A DNA stretch of 64,000 nucleotides from Achromobacter sp. UMC71 (GTDB lineage Bacteria; Pseudomonadota; Gammaproteobacteria; Burkholderiales; Burkholderiaceae_B), in assembly GCF_014170305.1 (NCBI RefSeq), contig NZ_LZZT01000006.1, positions 1 to 64,000 of the forward strand. Reading direction: 5' to 3'. The notes under the pieces were generated by a model. The model did no database searches. It worked only from the letters and a program-made list of their open reading frames with translations, and was not told the DNA's origin. The translations under genes were made by a program, and so were the position numbers. Positions 1-10,443 of the stretch are shown piece by piece (position 1 is the first letter of the stretch; each line of letters opens with the position of its first letter).

Positions 1-167
1 CCTCTATGCGCTATGTCCACTTTCGCTCGCGCTGGTGGCCGCTTGTTGGATCGCGCCTGCTGCGGCGCAAACGGCGGGCGCCGGCGGAGGCCGCCGTTTG
101 CGCCGCAGCAGGCGCGATCCAACAAGCGGCCACCAGCGCGAGCGAAAGTGGACATAGCGCATAGAGG
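1..167. repeat. Perfect 77-bp inverted repeat at the window edge
   Basis: Positions 1-77 and 91-167 are exact reverse complements, separated by a 13-nt spacer (78-90). The outer end of the left arm coincides with base 1, so the repeat may continue outside the window. Read inward from either end, one frame gives a signal-peptide-like stretch (LYALCPLSLALVAACW followed by IAPAAAQTA) with no start codon in view, so each arm could carry the 5' part of a gene for a secreted protein. A palindrome this long and perfect is unusual in a bacterial chromosome and may be a fold-back assembly artefact. Confidence 0.95.
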
Positions 168-640
168 CGAGTCCGTGACGGTTCTTGTCGAAAATGCCGA
201 TTGTCCCGAGATCCCTCGAGACATTGAATGGTTGCTCCCCGCATCGCATTCCTTCCCATGTATGTTGTTTGTCTTGTACGGTCCGCAGACGCAGGGCCAC
301 TCTTCCTGGAACCGAGAGGAAATCTGGCTCCTGGCATCGGGCCATGCGCGAAACGCAACGGCAACGAGCTCGGTATGGCTATTCTGATTCGCCGAGCACT
401 CGCAGCGTCTGGTTTATTGATACCGCAGATCGGCGGGCCCCAGCAAGGAAAAATGATTCCCGATCAGAGCCTGCGTAATAAGAGGCCCAGACGCTGGGGC
501 GACAACGTTGAACCGAGGTTGCGACGCGATACTGGCGATCCGTCCAAGATGCACACGCCGTTGAACCTCCACATTTCCGCGGCGCAATGACAACGGCCGC
601 AAGCTTGCGCATTGCGGCCGTGGCAAAAAAACACGCGGAT
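168..640. other. Gene-free stretch with one hairpin
   Basis: I see no convincing coding region, tRNA or repeat here. Short open frames exist on both strands but lack a recognisable product and a ribosome binding site. Near the right end, ACGGCCGCAA (593-602) and TTGCGGCCGT (612-621) form a 10-bp hairpin with a 9-nt loop. It lies 22 bases past the TetR stop codon. The T-run on the minus strand comes before the hairpin rather than after it, so it is not a canonical intrinsic terminator, although it may still mark the 3' end of the TetR transcript. Confidence 0.6.
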
Positions 641-643
641 CGA

Positions 644-1234
644 TCAGGCTGCCGGCTTATCCTGGCACTCGACGTACAAGGCGCTGATCGCCTCGCACAG
701 GGCCGGCGGCGCCTGGAACAGCCGCGACACCAGCATGCAACCCTGTACCGTGGCAAACACCGCCCGGCCGGCCGCGTCGGCGCTGCCCGAGAATTTCAAC
801 GTGCCTTCTTCGGCGCCTTGGGCCAGCACCCGGGCCAGCCACACCTCATGCGCCCGGAAGAACCCCTGCAATGCGCCGCGCACGCGGTCGGGCAGGGTCA
901 TCACTTCGGCGGCCAGCATGCCGCCCAGGCACAGTTCACCGTGGCCACAGGCCTTCGATTCCATCATCGACAGATAGGCTTCGAGCTGGGCGTGGGCCGG
1001 TTGGGTGGTATCGATATTGCGCACCGACGCCAAAGCGCGGGCGCTATAGGCTTCGACGGCCTCGTAAAGCAGGTCGTCCTTGCCGGGAAAATAGTAGTGG
1101 ATGCTGGACGTCTTTACGCCCACGTGTTCAGCCAGATCACGATAGCTGAAGCCGTTGCAGCCGCGCGTGCGAATCAGCTTCTCGGCATGCGCCAGCAGCT
1201 GGTCGCGAGTGGTGTTGGGAGTCGGAGTGTCCAT
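644..1234 (-). CDS. TetR/AcrR-family transcriptional repressor
   Basis: This 196-aa protein is a one-component DNA-binding regulator. The N-terminal helix-turn-helix covers about residues 29-50, with the typical family ending around YYFPGKDDLLYEAV. The C-terminal half is the helical ligand and dimerisation domain, whose ligand cannot be read from sequence. Length is normal for the family. A palindromic half-operator (1248-1257) lies only 13 nt upstream of the ATG, where a Shine-Dalgarno site would normally be, which suggests tight autorepression. Two fuller copies lie upstream of the neighbouring DUF4148 gene, so this gene is probably that gene's repressor (inference). Confidence 0.9.
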   Translation of the reverse strand: MDTPTPNTTRDQLLAHAEKLIRTRGCNGFSYRDLAEHVGVKTSSIHYYFPGKDDLLYEAVEAYSARALASVRNIDTTQPAHAQLEAYLSMMESKACGHGELCLGGMLAAEVMTLPDRVRGALQGFFRAHEVWLARVLAQGAEEGTLKFSGSADAAGRAVFATVQGCMLVSRLFQAPPALCEAISALYVECQDKPAA

Positions 1235-1247
1235 GGCTGAATATTAC

Positions 1248-1261
1248 CTACTAATAGATCG
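1248..1261. promoter_or_regulatory. Probable TetR operator A, in front of tetR
   Basis: CTACTAATAG at 1248-1257 matches the left half and spacer of operators B and C (CTAC, TNNTAG, GTAG). The right half is degenerate (ATCG). It lies immediately upstream of the TetR start codon, a position expected for autoregulation. Confidence 0.5.
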
Positions 1262-1300
1262 GTTCGTCATCGGCGGGTTTGCCCCGAGCCGGAACAACCG

Positions 1301-1343
1301 TGCGGACTCCGGCCGGGAAAGATCCCGCCCCCCGGAGTCCGCA
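1301..1343. terminator. Strong hairpin between DUF4148 gene and tetR
   Basis: TGCGGACTCCGG (1301-1312) pairs perfectly with CCGGAGTCCGCA (1332-1343), and the loop holds a smaller inner stem (CGGG 1314-1317 with CCCG 1324-1327). It lies 16 bases past the DUF4148 stop codon on the minus strand. No U-run follows on either strand, so it may be a 3' stabiliser or Rho-linked end rather than a classic intrinsic terminator. Confidence 0.45.
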
Positions 1344-1359
1344 TAGCTCGCCATCAACC

Positions 1360-1665
1360 TCAGCCTTGAACGGGCGGGTAGTCCAGTTCGCCGCTTTCGG
1401 TCAGGCCTTGGGCGCGGGCAGTAGCCAGTTCCTGCTTCACTTGGGCGCGGCTCTTGTCGCCGGCGCTGGCAAAGGCGGTGGCGGCATAGCCTTCTTCGCC
1501 GGAAGCCAATTCACCGTTGGCACGGGCGGCAGCCAGTTCTTGCTGCACCTGGGCACGGGTCACCGTGCTTTGGGTGTTCGCGGCGGGCGGGTAGTCCAGT
1601 TCGCCGGCTTGGGCGGCGCCGATGAACGAGGCGGACAGGATCAGGGCGGATACGAGGGTCTTCAT
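1360..1665 (-). CDS. Small secreted DUF4148-type protein
   Basis: The 101-aa product has a clear Sec signal peptide (residues 1-20, ending IGAAQA), so the mature form of about 81 residues is periplasmic. It has an internal duplication: GELDYPP appears just after the cleavage site and again near the C-terminus, and the helix RAQVQQELAAARANGEL recurs as RAQVKQELATARAQGL. This two-repeat layout is typical of the DUF4148 family, which is abundant in Burkholderiales and has no established function. A GGAG ribosome site lies 8 nt before the ATG. Operators B and C upstream indicate control by the adjacent TetR repressor. Confidence 0.85.
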   Translation of the reverse strand: MKTLVSALILSASFIGAAQAGELDYPPAANTQSTVTRAQVQQELAAARANGELASGEEGYAATAFASAGDKSRAQVKQELATARAQGLTESGELDYPPVQG

Positions 1666-1711
1666 GATGGATCTCCAGATAACGATGCTTGGTTCGGTTC
1701 AGTTAAACTAT

Positions 1712-1725
1712 CTACTTATAGGTAG
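1712..1725. promoter_or_regulatory. Probable TetR operator B, upstream of DUF4148 gene
   Basis: CTAC(TTATAG)GTAG at 1712-1725 lies inside a 20-bp near-perfect palindrome (1709-1728). It sits 47 nt upstream of the DUF4148 start codon, in an AT-rich stretch where the promoter should lie. It shares core and spacing with operator C. Confidence 0.7.
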
Positions 1726-1820
1726 ATAACAAGACAAATAAAAAGGGGGACTACTGTATTTCTGGTTTGGGGCGACGCCGCGGTATTGCTGGGTTTGCTG
1801 CGTCGATGGATGAATCTTAC

Positions 1821-1834
1821 CTACTACTAGGTAG
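1821..1834. promoter_or_regulatory. Probable TetR operator C
   Basis: CTAC(TACTAG)GTAG has the same CTAC-6-GTAG architecture as operator B and the same right flank (GTAGA then ACAAG-like bases). It lies about 155 nt upstream of the DUF4148 gene. Two full sites about 109 bp apart could allow looping or could serve a second promoter. Confidence 0.6.
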
Positions 1835-1990
1835 ACAAGGCAAGAGGCTTTTGTGAAACCAGATATTTCAACGATCCGCCGCTACCGGTAACATCATGGG
1901 TCGGTCCTGCTCTTCCGTCGGCTGCGCGGGCAGCGTGTCGTAGATGTGCTGGGCCATGTGATGTTCTCATCGGCAGGGACTCTGGGCTAC

Positions 1991-2277
1991 CCCTGTTAAC
2001 AAGCTGTGGAAAAGCCTCGAATATCGGTGGGCAAGCTGTGGAGATGCTGTGTGCAGCCTGTGGATAGGTCATTGCCCCAATGCCCGCAAAGCTAGACCAG
2101 CTGCGGCTGACCTCCAGCCACTGATCCCAAAATCGAAATTCGATCAGGTGAATTTCCTGGCCGGCGGCACAAGGACTTGCAAGCCTGATCCCAAGCCCCC
2201 TGTGCATAACCGGTGGAAAAACCCGGAATATCAGTGGGTAAGCTGTGGACAGGCTGTGCGTAGCCTGTGGACAGAAC
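1991..2277. repeat. Two-unit array of phased DnaA-box-like repeats
   Basis: Units 1991-2070 and 2198-2277 align without gaps at 63 of 80 positions. Each contains three TGTG-type nonamers spaced exactly 11 bp apart (2037, 2048, 2059 and 2244, 2255, 2266), plus outlying copies at 2005 and 2201. TGTGCATAA at 2201-2209 matches the reverse complement of the DnaA box TTATNCACA exactly; TGTGGATAG (2059) and TGTGGACAG (2244, 2266) are close variants. All face the same way. The surrounding gene-free region (1835-2373) shows nothing else except a short hairpin (TAAAGGC 2280-2286 with GCCTTTA 2295-2301). Confidence 0.7.
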
Positions 2278-2373
2278 CTGTAAAGGCGACTTCGGGCCTT
2301 TACCTGGGCCACCCCTGCCCTCAAGCGCGGTGCCCCGGCATCCACAAACCCACGTCACATCTACGGCAGGAAA

Positions 2374-2407
2374 CAAAAAAGCCCGGCAAGCACAAGGTTT
2401 GCCGGGC
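2374..2407 (-). terminator. Intrinsic terminator of ssb
   Basis: GCCCGGCAA (2381-2389) pairs with TTGCCGGGC (2399-2407). On the minus strand the stem is followed by a run of six T, about 40 nt after the ssb stop codon. Confidence 0.9.
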
Positions 2408-2447
2408 TTTTCGATGGCGCGCGGCGAGCGCGCGGGATGCAATCCGA

Positions 2448-2972
2448 TCAGAAGGGAATATCGTCGTCCATGTCGGCCAGGTTGGCGCCGCCGCCGGCGG
2501 GCGCCGCTTGCGGGGCGGCCGGGCGTTGCTGGGGCGCCGGGCGCTGGGCCGGGGCGCGTTGCTGCGGCTGGCGCGCGGGCGCGTCGTCGTAGCCGCCACC
2601 ACCACCGTAGCTGCCGCCACCACCACCGCCGTCTTCGCGGCCGCCCAGCATCTGCATCTGGTCAGCGACGACTTCGGTGCTGTAACGGTCGGCGCCGGTG
2701 TCCTTGTCTTGCCACTTGCGAGTCTTCAGGCGGCCTTCGATGTAGACCGAGCGGCCCTTCTTCAGGTATTCGCCGGCGATTTCGGCCAGGCGGTTATACA
2801 TGACGACCCGGTGCCATTCGGTTTCTTCGCGCTTCTCGCCGCTGGCCTTGTCCTTCCAGGACGAGGTGGTGGCGATGGACATATTGCAGATTGCGGCCCC
2901 TTCGGGGCTGTAGCGGACTTCCGGGTCGCGACCCAGATTGCCCACGAGAATGACTTTGTTAACCGATGCCAT
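2448..2972 (-). CDS. ssb: Single-stranded DNA-binding protein
   Basis: SSB coats single-stranded DNA during replication, repair and recombination. The 174-aa protein begins [20 protein letters not shown], the standard OB-fold opening; the OB domain covers about residues 1-110. It is followed by a Gly-, Pro- and Gln-rich disordered linker and the acidic tip DMDDDIPF, which recruits partner proteins. The ATG at 2972 was chosen because AGAGGGA precedes it; an in-frame upstream extension to 3065 is not SSB-like. A promoter (3127-3156) and a leader hairpin (3072-3098) lie upstream. The MFS gene lies behind it in the same direction. Confidence 0.98.
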   Translation of the reverse strand: MASVNKVILVGNLGRDPEVRYSPEGAAICNMSIATTSSWKDKASGEKREETEWHRVVMYNRLAEIAGEYLKKGRSVYIEGRLKTRKWQDKDTGADRYSTEVVADQMQMLGGREDGGGGGGSYGGGGGYDDAPARQPQQRAPAQRPAPQQRPAAPQAAPAGGGANLADMDDDIPF

Positions 2973-3071
2973 GCCGTTGTCCCTCTGTTGTTGACAGCCT
3001 GCGCCGCACGTTGCCGCGGACACGCCGGCAACAACATAAATAGCGATGTTGAAGACCGGCTTCATGAAACT

Positions 3072-3098
3072 CGCCGGTCATCATAGCGATGACCGGCG
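3072..3098 (-). promoter_or_regulatory. Hairpin in the ssb 5' leader
   Basis: CGCCGGTCAT (3072-3081) and ATGACCGGCG (3089-3098) form a perfect 10-bp stem with a 7-nt loop, between the predicted ssb promoter and its start codon. It could be an RNA leader structure, an operator, or the 3' end of the upstream MFS transcript. Confidence 0.5.
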
Positions 3099-3126
3099 AT
3101 GCCGGTGAAGCCCTAAATTGGGTTCT

Positions 3127-3156
3127 ATTATCGACGAAAAGCGTCCGCCACGCCAA
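3127..3156 (-). promoter_or_regulatory. Predicted sigma-70 promoter for ssb
   Basis: On the minus strand TTGGCG (3156-3151) is followed after 18 nt by GATAAT (3132-3127). The leader to the ssb ATG would be about 150 nt. No LexA box was recognised. Confidence 0.5.
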
Positions 3157-3262
3157 ACGGCAATGGTGACAAACCCATCCACCTTGGGAAACGATTTCAG
3201 CGCTGTTGGGCACCGTTGGCGGCGCGATCCGCGACTTTCCGCGTCCTGCAGGCCCCCTGGGA

Positions 3263-4447
3263 TTACGCCAGCGGTTTAAGCGCCCAGGTAACGGCCAGCC
3301 AGACGGCGGCCAGCACGGCGGCGCCGATGAAGACCGCGCCCGCGCCGGAATGCGAGGCGACCCAGCCACCCAGCGCCCCGCCCGTGAACAGGCCAGCGGC
3401 CTGCGCGGTGTTGTAAAACCCCAGCGCCAGCCCCTTGTAGGCTTGCGGCGCCACCCGCGACACCAGCGACGGCTGCAACGCTTCCAGCACATTGAAGGCC
3501 ACGAAAAAGCCGGTCAAGGCTGCCGCCAGGGTGAAAAAGCCATGGCTGGCCGCCGGCAGCAGCGCGCACACCAACACCAGTCCGGCCACCGCGCCCCGCA
3601 GGGCGCCGCGGTGCGCGCGGCGCTTCTCGGCCACGAACACCACCGGCACCATCAGCACGAACGACACCAGGATGACGGGCAGGTAGACCTTCCAGAGCTC
3701 GCGGGCGTCCAGGCCGCCGACCTTGGCCAGCAGCGCGGGCACCACGACGAACAGCGACACTTGGATCAGGTGCAGCACGAACACGCCGAAGTTCAGCCGC
3801 AGCAGGTCGCGATGCGTCAGCACCTGGCGCGGACTGGCGGCCTGCATGCTGCGGGCCTGGGTGCGCGGCACCACCGGCACGACCCAGCGCGCCACGCCCA
3901 GGCAGATCACGCCCAGACAGGCGATGGTCCAGAACAGGCCCGACAGGCCCCACCAGCCCACCAGCACCGGCGACAGCACCAGCGATACGGCGAAGGACAG
4001 CCCGATCGACCCGCCCACCATGGCCATGGCGCGGGTACGCACCTCGTCGCGGGTAGCATCGGCCAGCCAAGCCGTCACGGCGGCCGAAATGGCGCCGGCG
4101 CCCTGGATGGCCCGGCCAATGGTGATCCAGAACACATCCGTGGCCTGGGCGCAGACGATGCTGCCCGCCACGAACAGCAGCAGGCCGAAAATCACCACGG
4201 GCCGGCGGCCCCAGCGATCGGAAGCCAGGCCGAACGGAATCTGCATGAAAGCCTGGGTCAGGCCGTACATGCCCAGCGCCAGGCCCACGCGCGCAGGGTC
4301 ATTGCCCCCAGGCAGGCCGCTGGCGGCGACAGCAAAAACGGGCAACAACAGGAACAACCCCAGCATCCGCGCGGCAAACAAGCCAGCCAGCGCCACGCTG
4401 GCGCGCCGCTCGGACGGGGTCAATTTCAGTTTGGTATCTGCCGGCAT
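3263..4447 (-). CDS. MFS transporter, YajR-like
   Basis: This 394-aa inner-membrane protein has the twelve-helix layout of the major facilitator superfamily. Loop 2-3 carries the motif-A signature (GLASDRWGRRPVV), which controls conformational switching. Overall it resembles the YajR branch of proton-driven exporters but ends at about residue 394, without the extra C-terminal ferredoxin-like domain of E. coli YajR. The substrate is unknown. It lies between ssb (downstream, same strand) and uvrA (divergent). Its TAA stop is about 107 bases before the predicted ssb promoter. Confidence 0.9.
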   Translation of the reverse strand: MPADTKLKLTPSERRASVALAGLFAARMLGLFLLLPVFAVAASGLPGGNDPARVGLALGMYGLTQAFMQIPFGLASDRWGRRPVVIFGLLLFVAGSIVCAQATDVFWITIGRAIQGAGAISAAVTAWLADATRDEVRTRAMAMVGGSIGLSFAVSLVLSPVLVGWWGLSGLFWTIACLGVICLGVARWVVPVVPRTQARSMQAASPRQVLTHRDLLRLNFGVFVLHLIQVSLFVVVPALLAKVGGLDARELWKVYLPVILVSFVLMVPVVFVAEKRRAHRGALRGAVAGLVLVCALLPAASHGFFTLAAALTGFFVAFNVLEALQPSLVSRVAPQAYKGLALGFYNTAQAAGLFTGGALGGWVASHSGAGAVFIGAAVLAAVWLAVTWALKPLA

Positions 4448-4550
4448 GCGGAAATTTCAACGATGACGAGGGCCGTGCGCGCAGAGGGGTGTCATGCGCT
4501 TGCGGTCTGATCCTGGGCGCCGGGTCCGCATCAGGCGATCTTGACGAACG

Positions 4551-4564
4551 CCCCCGTACGGGGG
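4551..4564. promoter_or_regulatory. Perfect GC palindrome upstream of uvrA
   Basis: CCCCCGTACGGGGG is a 14-bp perfect palindrome in the region between the divergent MFS gene and uvrA, 63 nt before the uvrA start. A TATAGT -10-like element follows at 4579-4584. It may be an operator or a short hairpin. It does not resemble a LexA site. Confidence 0.35.
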
Positions 4565-4626
4565 AGGACTCGGCGCGCTATAGTACCAAGTTGGCCTTTG
4601 CAACCGCTTAAAAGAGCCTGATAGAC

Positions 4627-7482
<2,856 letters not shown>

Positions 7483-7511
7483 ACAGCGCACCATCCATAA
7501 GGGGAATCGGC

Positions 7512-8174
7512 ATGTACACCTTGATCATCGGCAACAAGAACTATTCGTCGTGGTCCCTGCGTCCCTGGCTCGCCCTGCGCGCCACCGGCGTCGAATTCAC
7601 CGAGCAAAAACTTGGCCTGTTTACGGACGAATTCGCGCGCAGCCTGGGGCCGCTCACCCCCGCCGGTTTGGTGCCCGTGCTGCTGGATGGTGAATTCGCG
7701 GTCTGGGATTCGCTGGCCATCTGCGAATACGTGGCCGAGCAGCGCCCCGAGTCGCGCCTGTGGCCGCAGGCGGCGCGGGCCCGCGCCAGGGCCCGCTCGC
7801 TGGCCGCCCAGATGCACAGCGGCTTTGGCGCGTTGCGCCAGGCGCTGCCCATGAACATCGAGGCGCATCTGCCCGGCATCGACATCCCCGACGCTGCCCG
7901 GCAGGACATCTCGCGCATGCACGCCATCTGGCAGGACACGCGCGCCGAATTCGGCCAGGGCGGCCCGTTCCTGTTTGGCGCGTTCTCGATCGCCGACGCG
8001 TTCTTCGCGCCAGTCGTGTCGCGTTTCACCACCTACGGCATCGCCGCCGCGGGTCCGGTGCGCGACTACATGGACGCGGTGCTGGCGCTGCCGGCCATGC
8101 AGCAATGGATGCGCGACGCGCGCGCCGAAGCCACCTTCGTCGAAGCGGACGAGCCCTACCGCAAGCATCGCTGA
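7512..8174 (+). CDS. Glutathione S-transferase family protein
   Basis: The 220-aa protein starts MYTLIIGNKNYSSWSLRPW: a thioredoxin-fold N-terminal domain in which the SSWS motif of this GST subfamily supplies the catalytic serine. TPAGLVPVL and WDSLAICEYV match the cis-proline and glutathione-binding segments. The C-terminal half is the all-helical domain (GAFSIADAFFAPVV). The role is probably conjugation or reduction of small electrophiles in the cytoplasm; the substrate is unknown. The ATG at 7512 follows an AAGGGGA site. It lies closely behind uvrA and converges on dgt. Confidence 0.9.
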   Translation: MYTLIIGNKNYSSWSLRPWLALRATGVEFTEQKLGLFTDEFARSLGPLTPAGLVPVLLDGEFAVWDSLAICEYVAEQRPESRLWPQAARARARARSLAAQMHSGFGALRQALPMNIEAHLPGIDIPDAARQDISRMHAIWQDTRAEFGQGGPFLFGAFSIADAFFAPVVSRFTTYGIAAAGPVRDYMDAVLALPAMQQWMRDARAEATFVEADEPYRKHR

Positions 8175-8186
8175 CAGCGGCGAGCC

Positions 8187-8214
8187 GCCCGCCTGGCTTA
8201 CCGCCAGGGCGGGC
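8187..8214. terminator. Hairpin between convergent GST and dgt genes
   Basis: GCCCGCCTGGC (8187-8197) pairs with GCCAGGGCGGGC (8203-8214) with one bulged base, just past the GST stop and 2 nt beyond the dgt stop. There is no U-run. It probably serves as a shared 3' end for both genes. Confidence 0.5.
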
Positions 8215-8215
8215 G

Positions 8216-9352
8216 CTAGGCCATGTCGAACAGGCGCTTGTGTTCGCGGATGGCGTAGCGGTCCGTCATGCCGGCGATGTAGTCGGCAATGGCGCGGGCC
8301 TGCTCATTGAAAGCCGCGCGGCGGTAGTCCGGCGGCAACAGGCGCGGATCATCCAGGAAAGCGGCGAACAGCTCGCGCACGATGCGCCGCGCCTTGGTGG
8401 TCATGCGCAGCACGCGGTAATGCCGGTACAGGTTGTCGAACAGGAATTTCTTCAGCTCGTCGGCTTCGCGCCGGATCCCTTCCGAGAACCCCGCCAACGG
8501 CGGCGCGCGCCGCACGTCGTCCACACTGGCCGGCGCAACCTCGCGGATACGCGCAAGCGATGTCTGCGTCAGGTCGGTGATCAGGGTATTGATCATGCGG
8601 CGGATGGTCTCGGCCACCGCCCGGCGCGAGGCCAGGCCCGGATAGCGCTCCAGCACCTGGGCGTGATGGCGCTGGAAAATGGAGACGTCCTGCAACTGCT
8701 CCAGCGTGATCAGGCCCGACCGCAAGCCATCGTCGATGTCGTGATTGTTGTAGGCCACTTCGTCGGCCAGATTGGCCAGCTGCGCCTCCAGCGAGGGCTG
8801 GGTCCGAGACAGGAAGCGTTCGCCCACGTCGCCCAACTGCCGCGCATGGGCCGCCGAGCAATGCTTCAGGATGCCCTCGCGCGTTTCGAAGCACAGATTC
8901 AGGCCGTTGAAGTCCGCGTAGCGTTCCTCAAGCTCGTCCACCACGCGCAGGCTCTGCAGATTGTGTTCGAAGCCGCCCGCCTCGGGCGCCAGCTCGCGCA
9001 TGCAGGCATTGAGTTCGTCCTGCCCCGCATGGCCAAAAGGCGTGTGGCCCAGGTCATGGGCCAGCGAAATGGCTTCGGTCAGGTCTTCGGACAGCCCCAG
9101 GCTGCGTGCCAGCGTGCGCGCGATCTGCGCCACTTCCAGGCTGTGCGTCAGCCGGGTGCGGAACAGATCACCCTCGTGGTTCACGAAAACCTGGGTCTTG
9201 TACTCCAGCCGCCGGAACGCGCCCGAATGCACGATGCGGTCGCGGTCACGCTGGAATTCGCTGCGGTTTTCCGGCGGCGGCTCGGCGTAGGTCCGGCCGC
9301 GCGATCGGGACGGGTCGGATGCATAGGAAGCCAGTTCTTTCATCTGCGACAC
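8216..9352 (-). CDS. dgt: dGTPase-like HD phosphohydrolase
   Basis: This enzyme family hydrolyses dNTPs to the nucleoside and triphosphate. The 378-aa protein opens with the family signature [20 protein letters not shown] and has the HD metal centre: H70 in [10 protein letters not shown], then H99-D100 in [17 protein letters not shown] at 9352 was preferred because AGGAG lies 5 nt upstream; the nearby ATG at 9343 would be 14 nt from it. It starts 14 nt after the aroB stop, so an aroK-aroB-dgt operon is likely. Confidence 0.93.
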   Translation of the reverse strand: MSQMKELASYASDPSRSRGRTYAEPPPENRSEFQRDRDRIVHSGAFRRLEYKTQVFVNHEGDLFRTRLTHSLEVAQIARTLARSLGLSEDLTEAISLAHDLGHTPFGHAGQDELNACMRELAPEAGGFEHNLQSLRVVDELEERYADFNGLNLCFETREGILKHCSAAHARQLGDVGERFLSRTQPSLEAQLANLADEVAYNNHDIDDGLRSGLITLEQLQDVSIFQRHHAQVLERYPGLASRRAVAETIRRMINTLITDLTQTSLARIREVAPASVDDVRRAPPLAGFSEGIRREADELKKFLFDNLYRHYRVLRMTTKARRIVRELFAAFLDDPRLLPPDYRRAAFNEQARAIADYIAGMTDRYAIREHKRLFDMA

Positions 9353-9366
9353 CGTCACTCCTGCGT

Positions 9367-10443
9367 TTACTGGGTGGTTCGGGCCAGGACGGCGCGCACG
9401 GCGTCTTCTGGCGCTGCCCGCATCATCGCTTCGCCGATGCGGGCCATGAGCACATAGCGGATTTCCCCGCCTTCGGTCTTTTTGTCGACCTGCATCAGGT
9501 CCAGCCAGCGGTCGGCGCCCAGGTCCGGGGCTATCGCGGGGCAGCCGATGGCCGTGACCAGGTCGCGCACGCGGCCGACATCGGCGCGCGGAAAGCCCGC
9601 CACGTCGGCCGACAGCTCCGCCGCCTGCACCATGCCGCAGCCAACGGCCTCGCCGTGCAGCCAGGCGCCGTAGCCCAGGCCGGCCTCGATGGCATGGCCG
9701 AAGGTATGGCCCAGGTTCAGGATCGCGCGCAGGCCGGACTCGCGTTCGTCCTTGCCCACCACCTGCGCCTTCAGTTCGCACGAACGGCGGATCGCGTAGG
9801 CGATGGCCTGGGGGTCCAGATTGCGCAGTTTTTGCGCATTTTCCTCGCACCAGGTCCAGAAGGCCGGATCCAGGATCAGGCCGTATTTGATGACCTCGGC
9901 CAGGCCCGCCGAAATTTCGCGCGCCGGCAGCGTGCTCAGCACGTCGGTGTCGATTTCGACGGCCAGCGGCTGGTAGAACGCGCCGATCATGTTCTTGCCC
10001 AGCGGATGGTTGACGGCCGTCTTGCCGCCGACCGACGAATCGACCTGCGCCAGCAGGGTCGTGGGCACCTGCACGAAGCGCACGCCGCGCATGTACACCG
10101 CCGCCGCGAAACCGGTCATGTCGCCGATCACGCCTCCGCCCAGCGCCACCAGCACGCAACGGCGGTCCAGGCGATGGGTCAGCAGGGCGTCGAACACCAG
10201 GTTCAGCGATTGCCAGTCTTTATAGGATTCCCCGTCGGGCAGCTCGATGCGCAGCACCCGCTTGCCGGTGCGGGCCAGCGCCGCCTCGGCGCGCTCACCG
10301 TACAGGGCCGCCACGGTCGGGTTGGTCACGACCGCGATGGCGGTGGCGTCGGCGGGAATGCTCTGGTCCAGGGCGTCCAGGCGGCCCGGGGCGATGCGGA
10401 TCGGGTACTGGCCGCCCGGGGTATCGACCTCAACAACGTTCAT
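9367..10443 (-). CDS. aroB: 3-dehydroquinate synthase
   Basis: AroB converts DAHP to 3-dehydroquinate, the second step of the shikimate pathway, using NAD and a divalent metal. The 358-aa protein shows the conserved [17 protein letters not shown] nucleotide-binding segment, [17 protein letters not shown], and the metal-site region [15 protein letters not shown]. Its ATG overlaps the aroK TGA (ATGA at 10440-10443), so translation of the two is coupled. Consecutive shikimate steps in one operon are common in proteobacteria. Confidence 0.97.
   Translation of the reverse strand: MNVVEVDTPGGQYPIRIAPGRLDALDQSIPADATAIAVVTNPTVAALYGERAEAALARTGKRVLRIELPDGESYKDWQSLNLVFDALLTHRLDRRCVLVALGGGVIGDMTGFAAAVYMRGVRFVQVPTTLLAQVDSSVGGKTAVNHPLGKNMIGAFYQPLAVEIDTDVLSTLPAREISAGLAEVIKYGLILDPAFWTWCEENAQKLRNLDPQAIAYAIRRSCELKAQVVGKDERESGLRAILNLGHTFGHAIEAGLGYGAWLHGEAVGCGMVQAAELSADVAGFPRADVGRVRDLVTAIGCPAIAPDLGADRWLDLMQVDKKTEGGEIRYVLMARIGEAMMRAAPEDAVRAVLARTTQ

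Noticed and set aside
228-590. Open frame of about 120 codons on the plus strand in the left gene-free stretch
   Set aside because: No ribosome site, no recognisable domain, and composition unlike the neighbouring real genes.
593-621. Hairpin as a terminator for tetR
   Set aside because: The T-run lies before the stem in the direction of transcription, not after it.
1991-2277. Chromosomal replication origin
   Set aside because: No AT-rich unwinding region and no dnaA, dnaN or rpmH nearby; a DnaA-binding site of another kind remains possible.
1827-2345. Open frame on the minus strand with a repeated peptide
   Set aside because: The repeated peptide simply translates the DnaA-box-like DNA repeats; no ribosome site or domain supports a gene.
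4448-4626. LexA box controlling uvrA
   Set aside because: No CTGT-N8-ACAG type site found; only the GC palindrome at 4551-4564.
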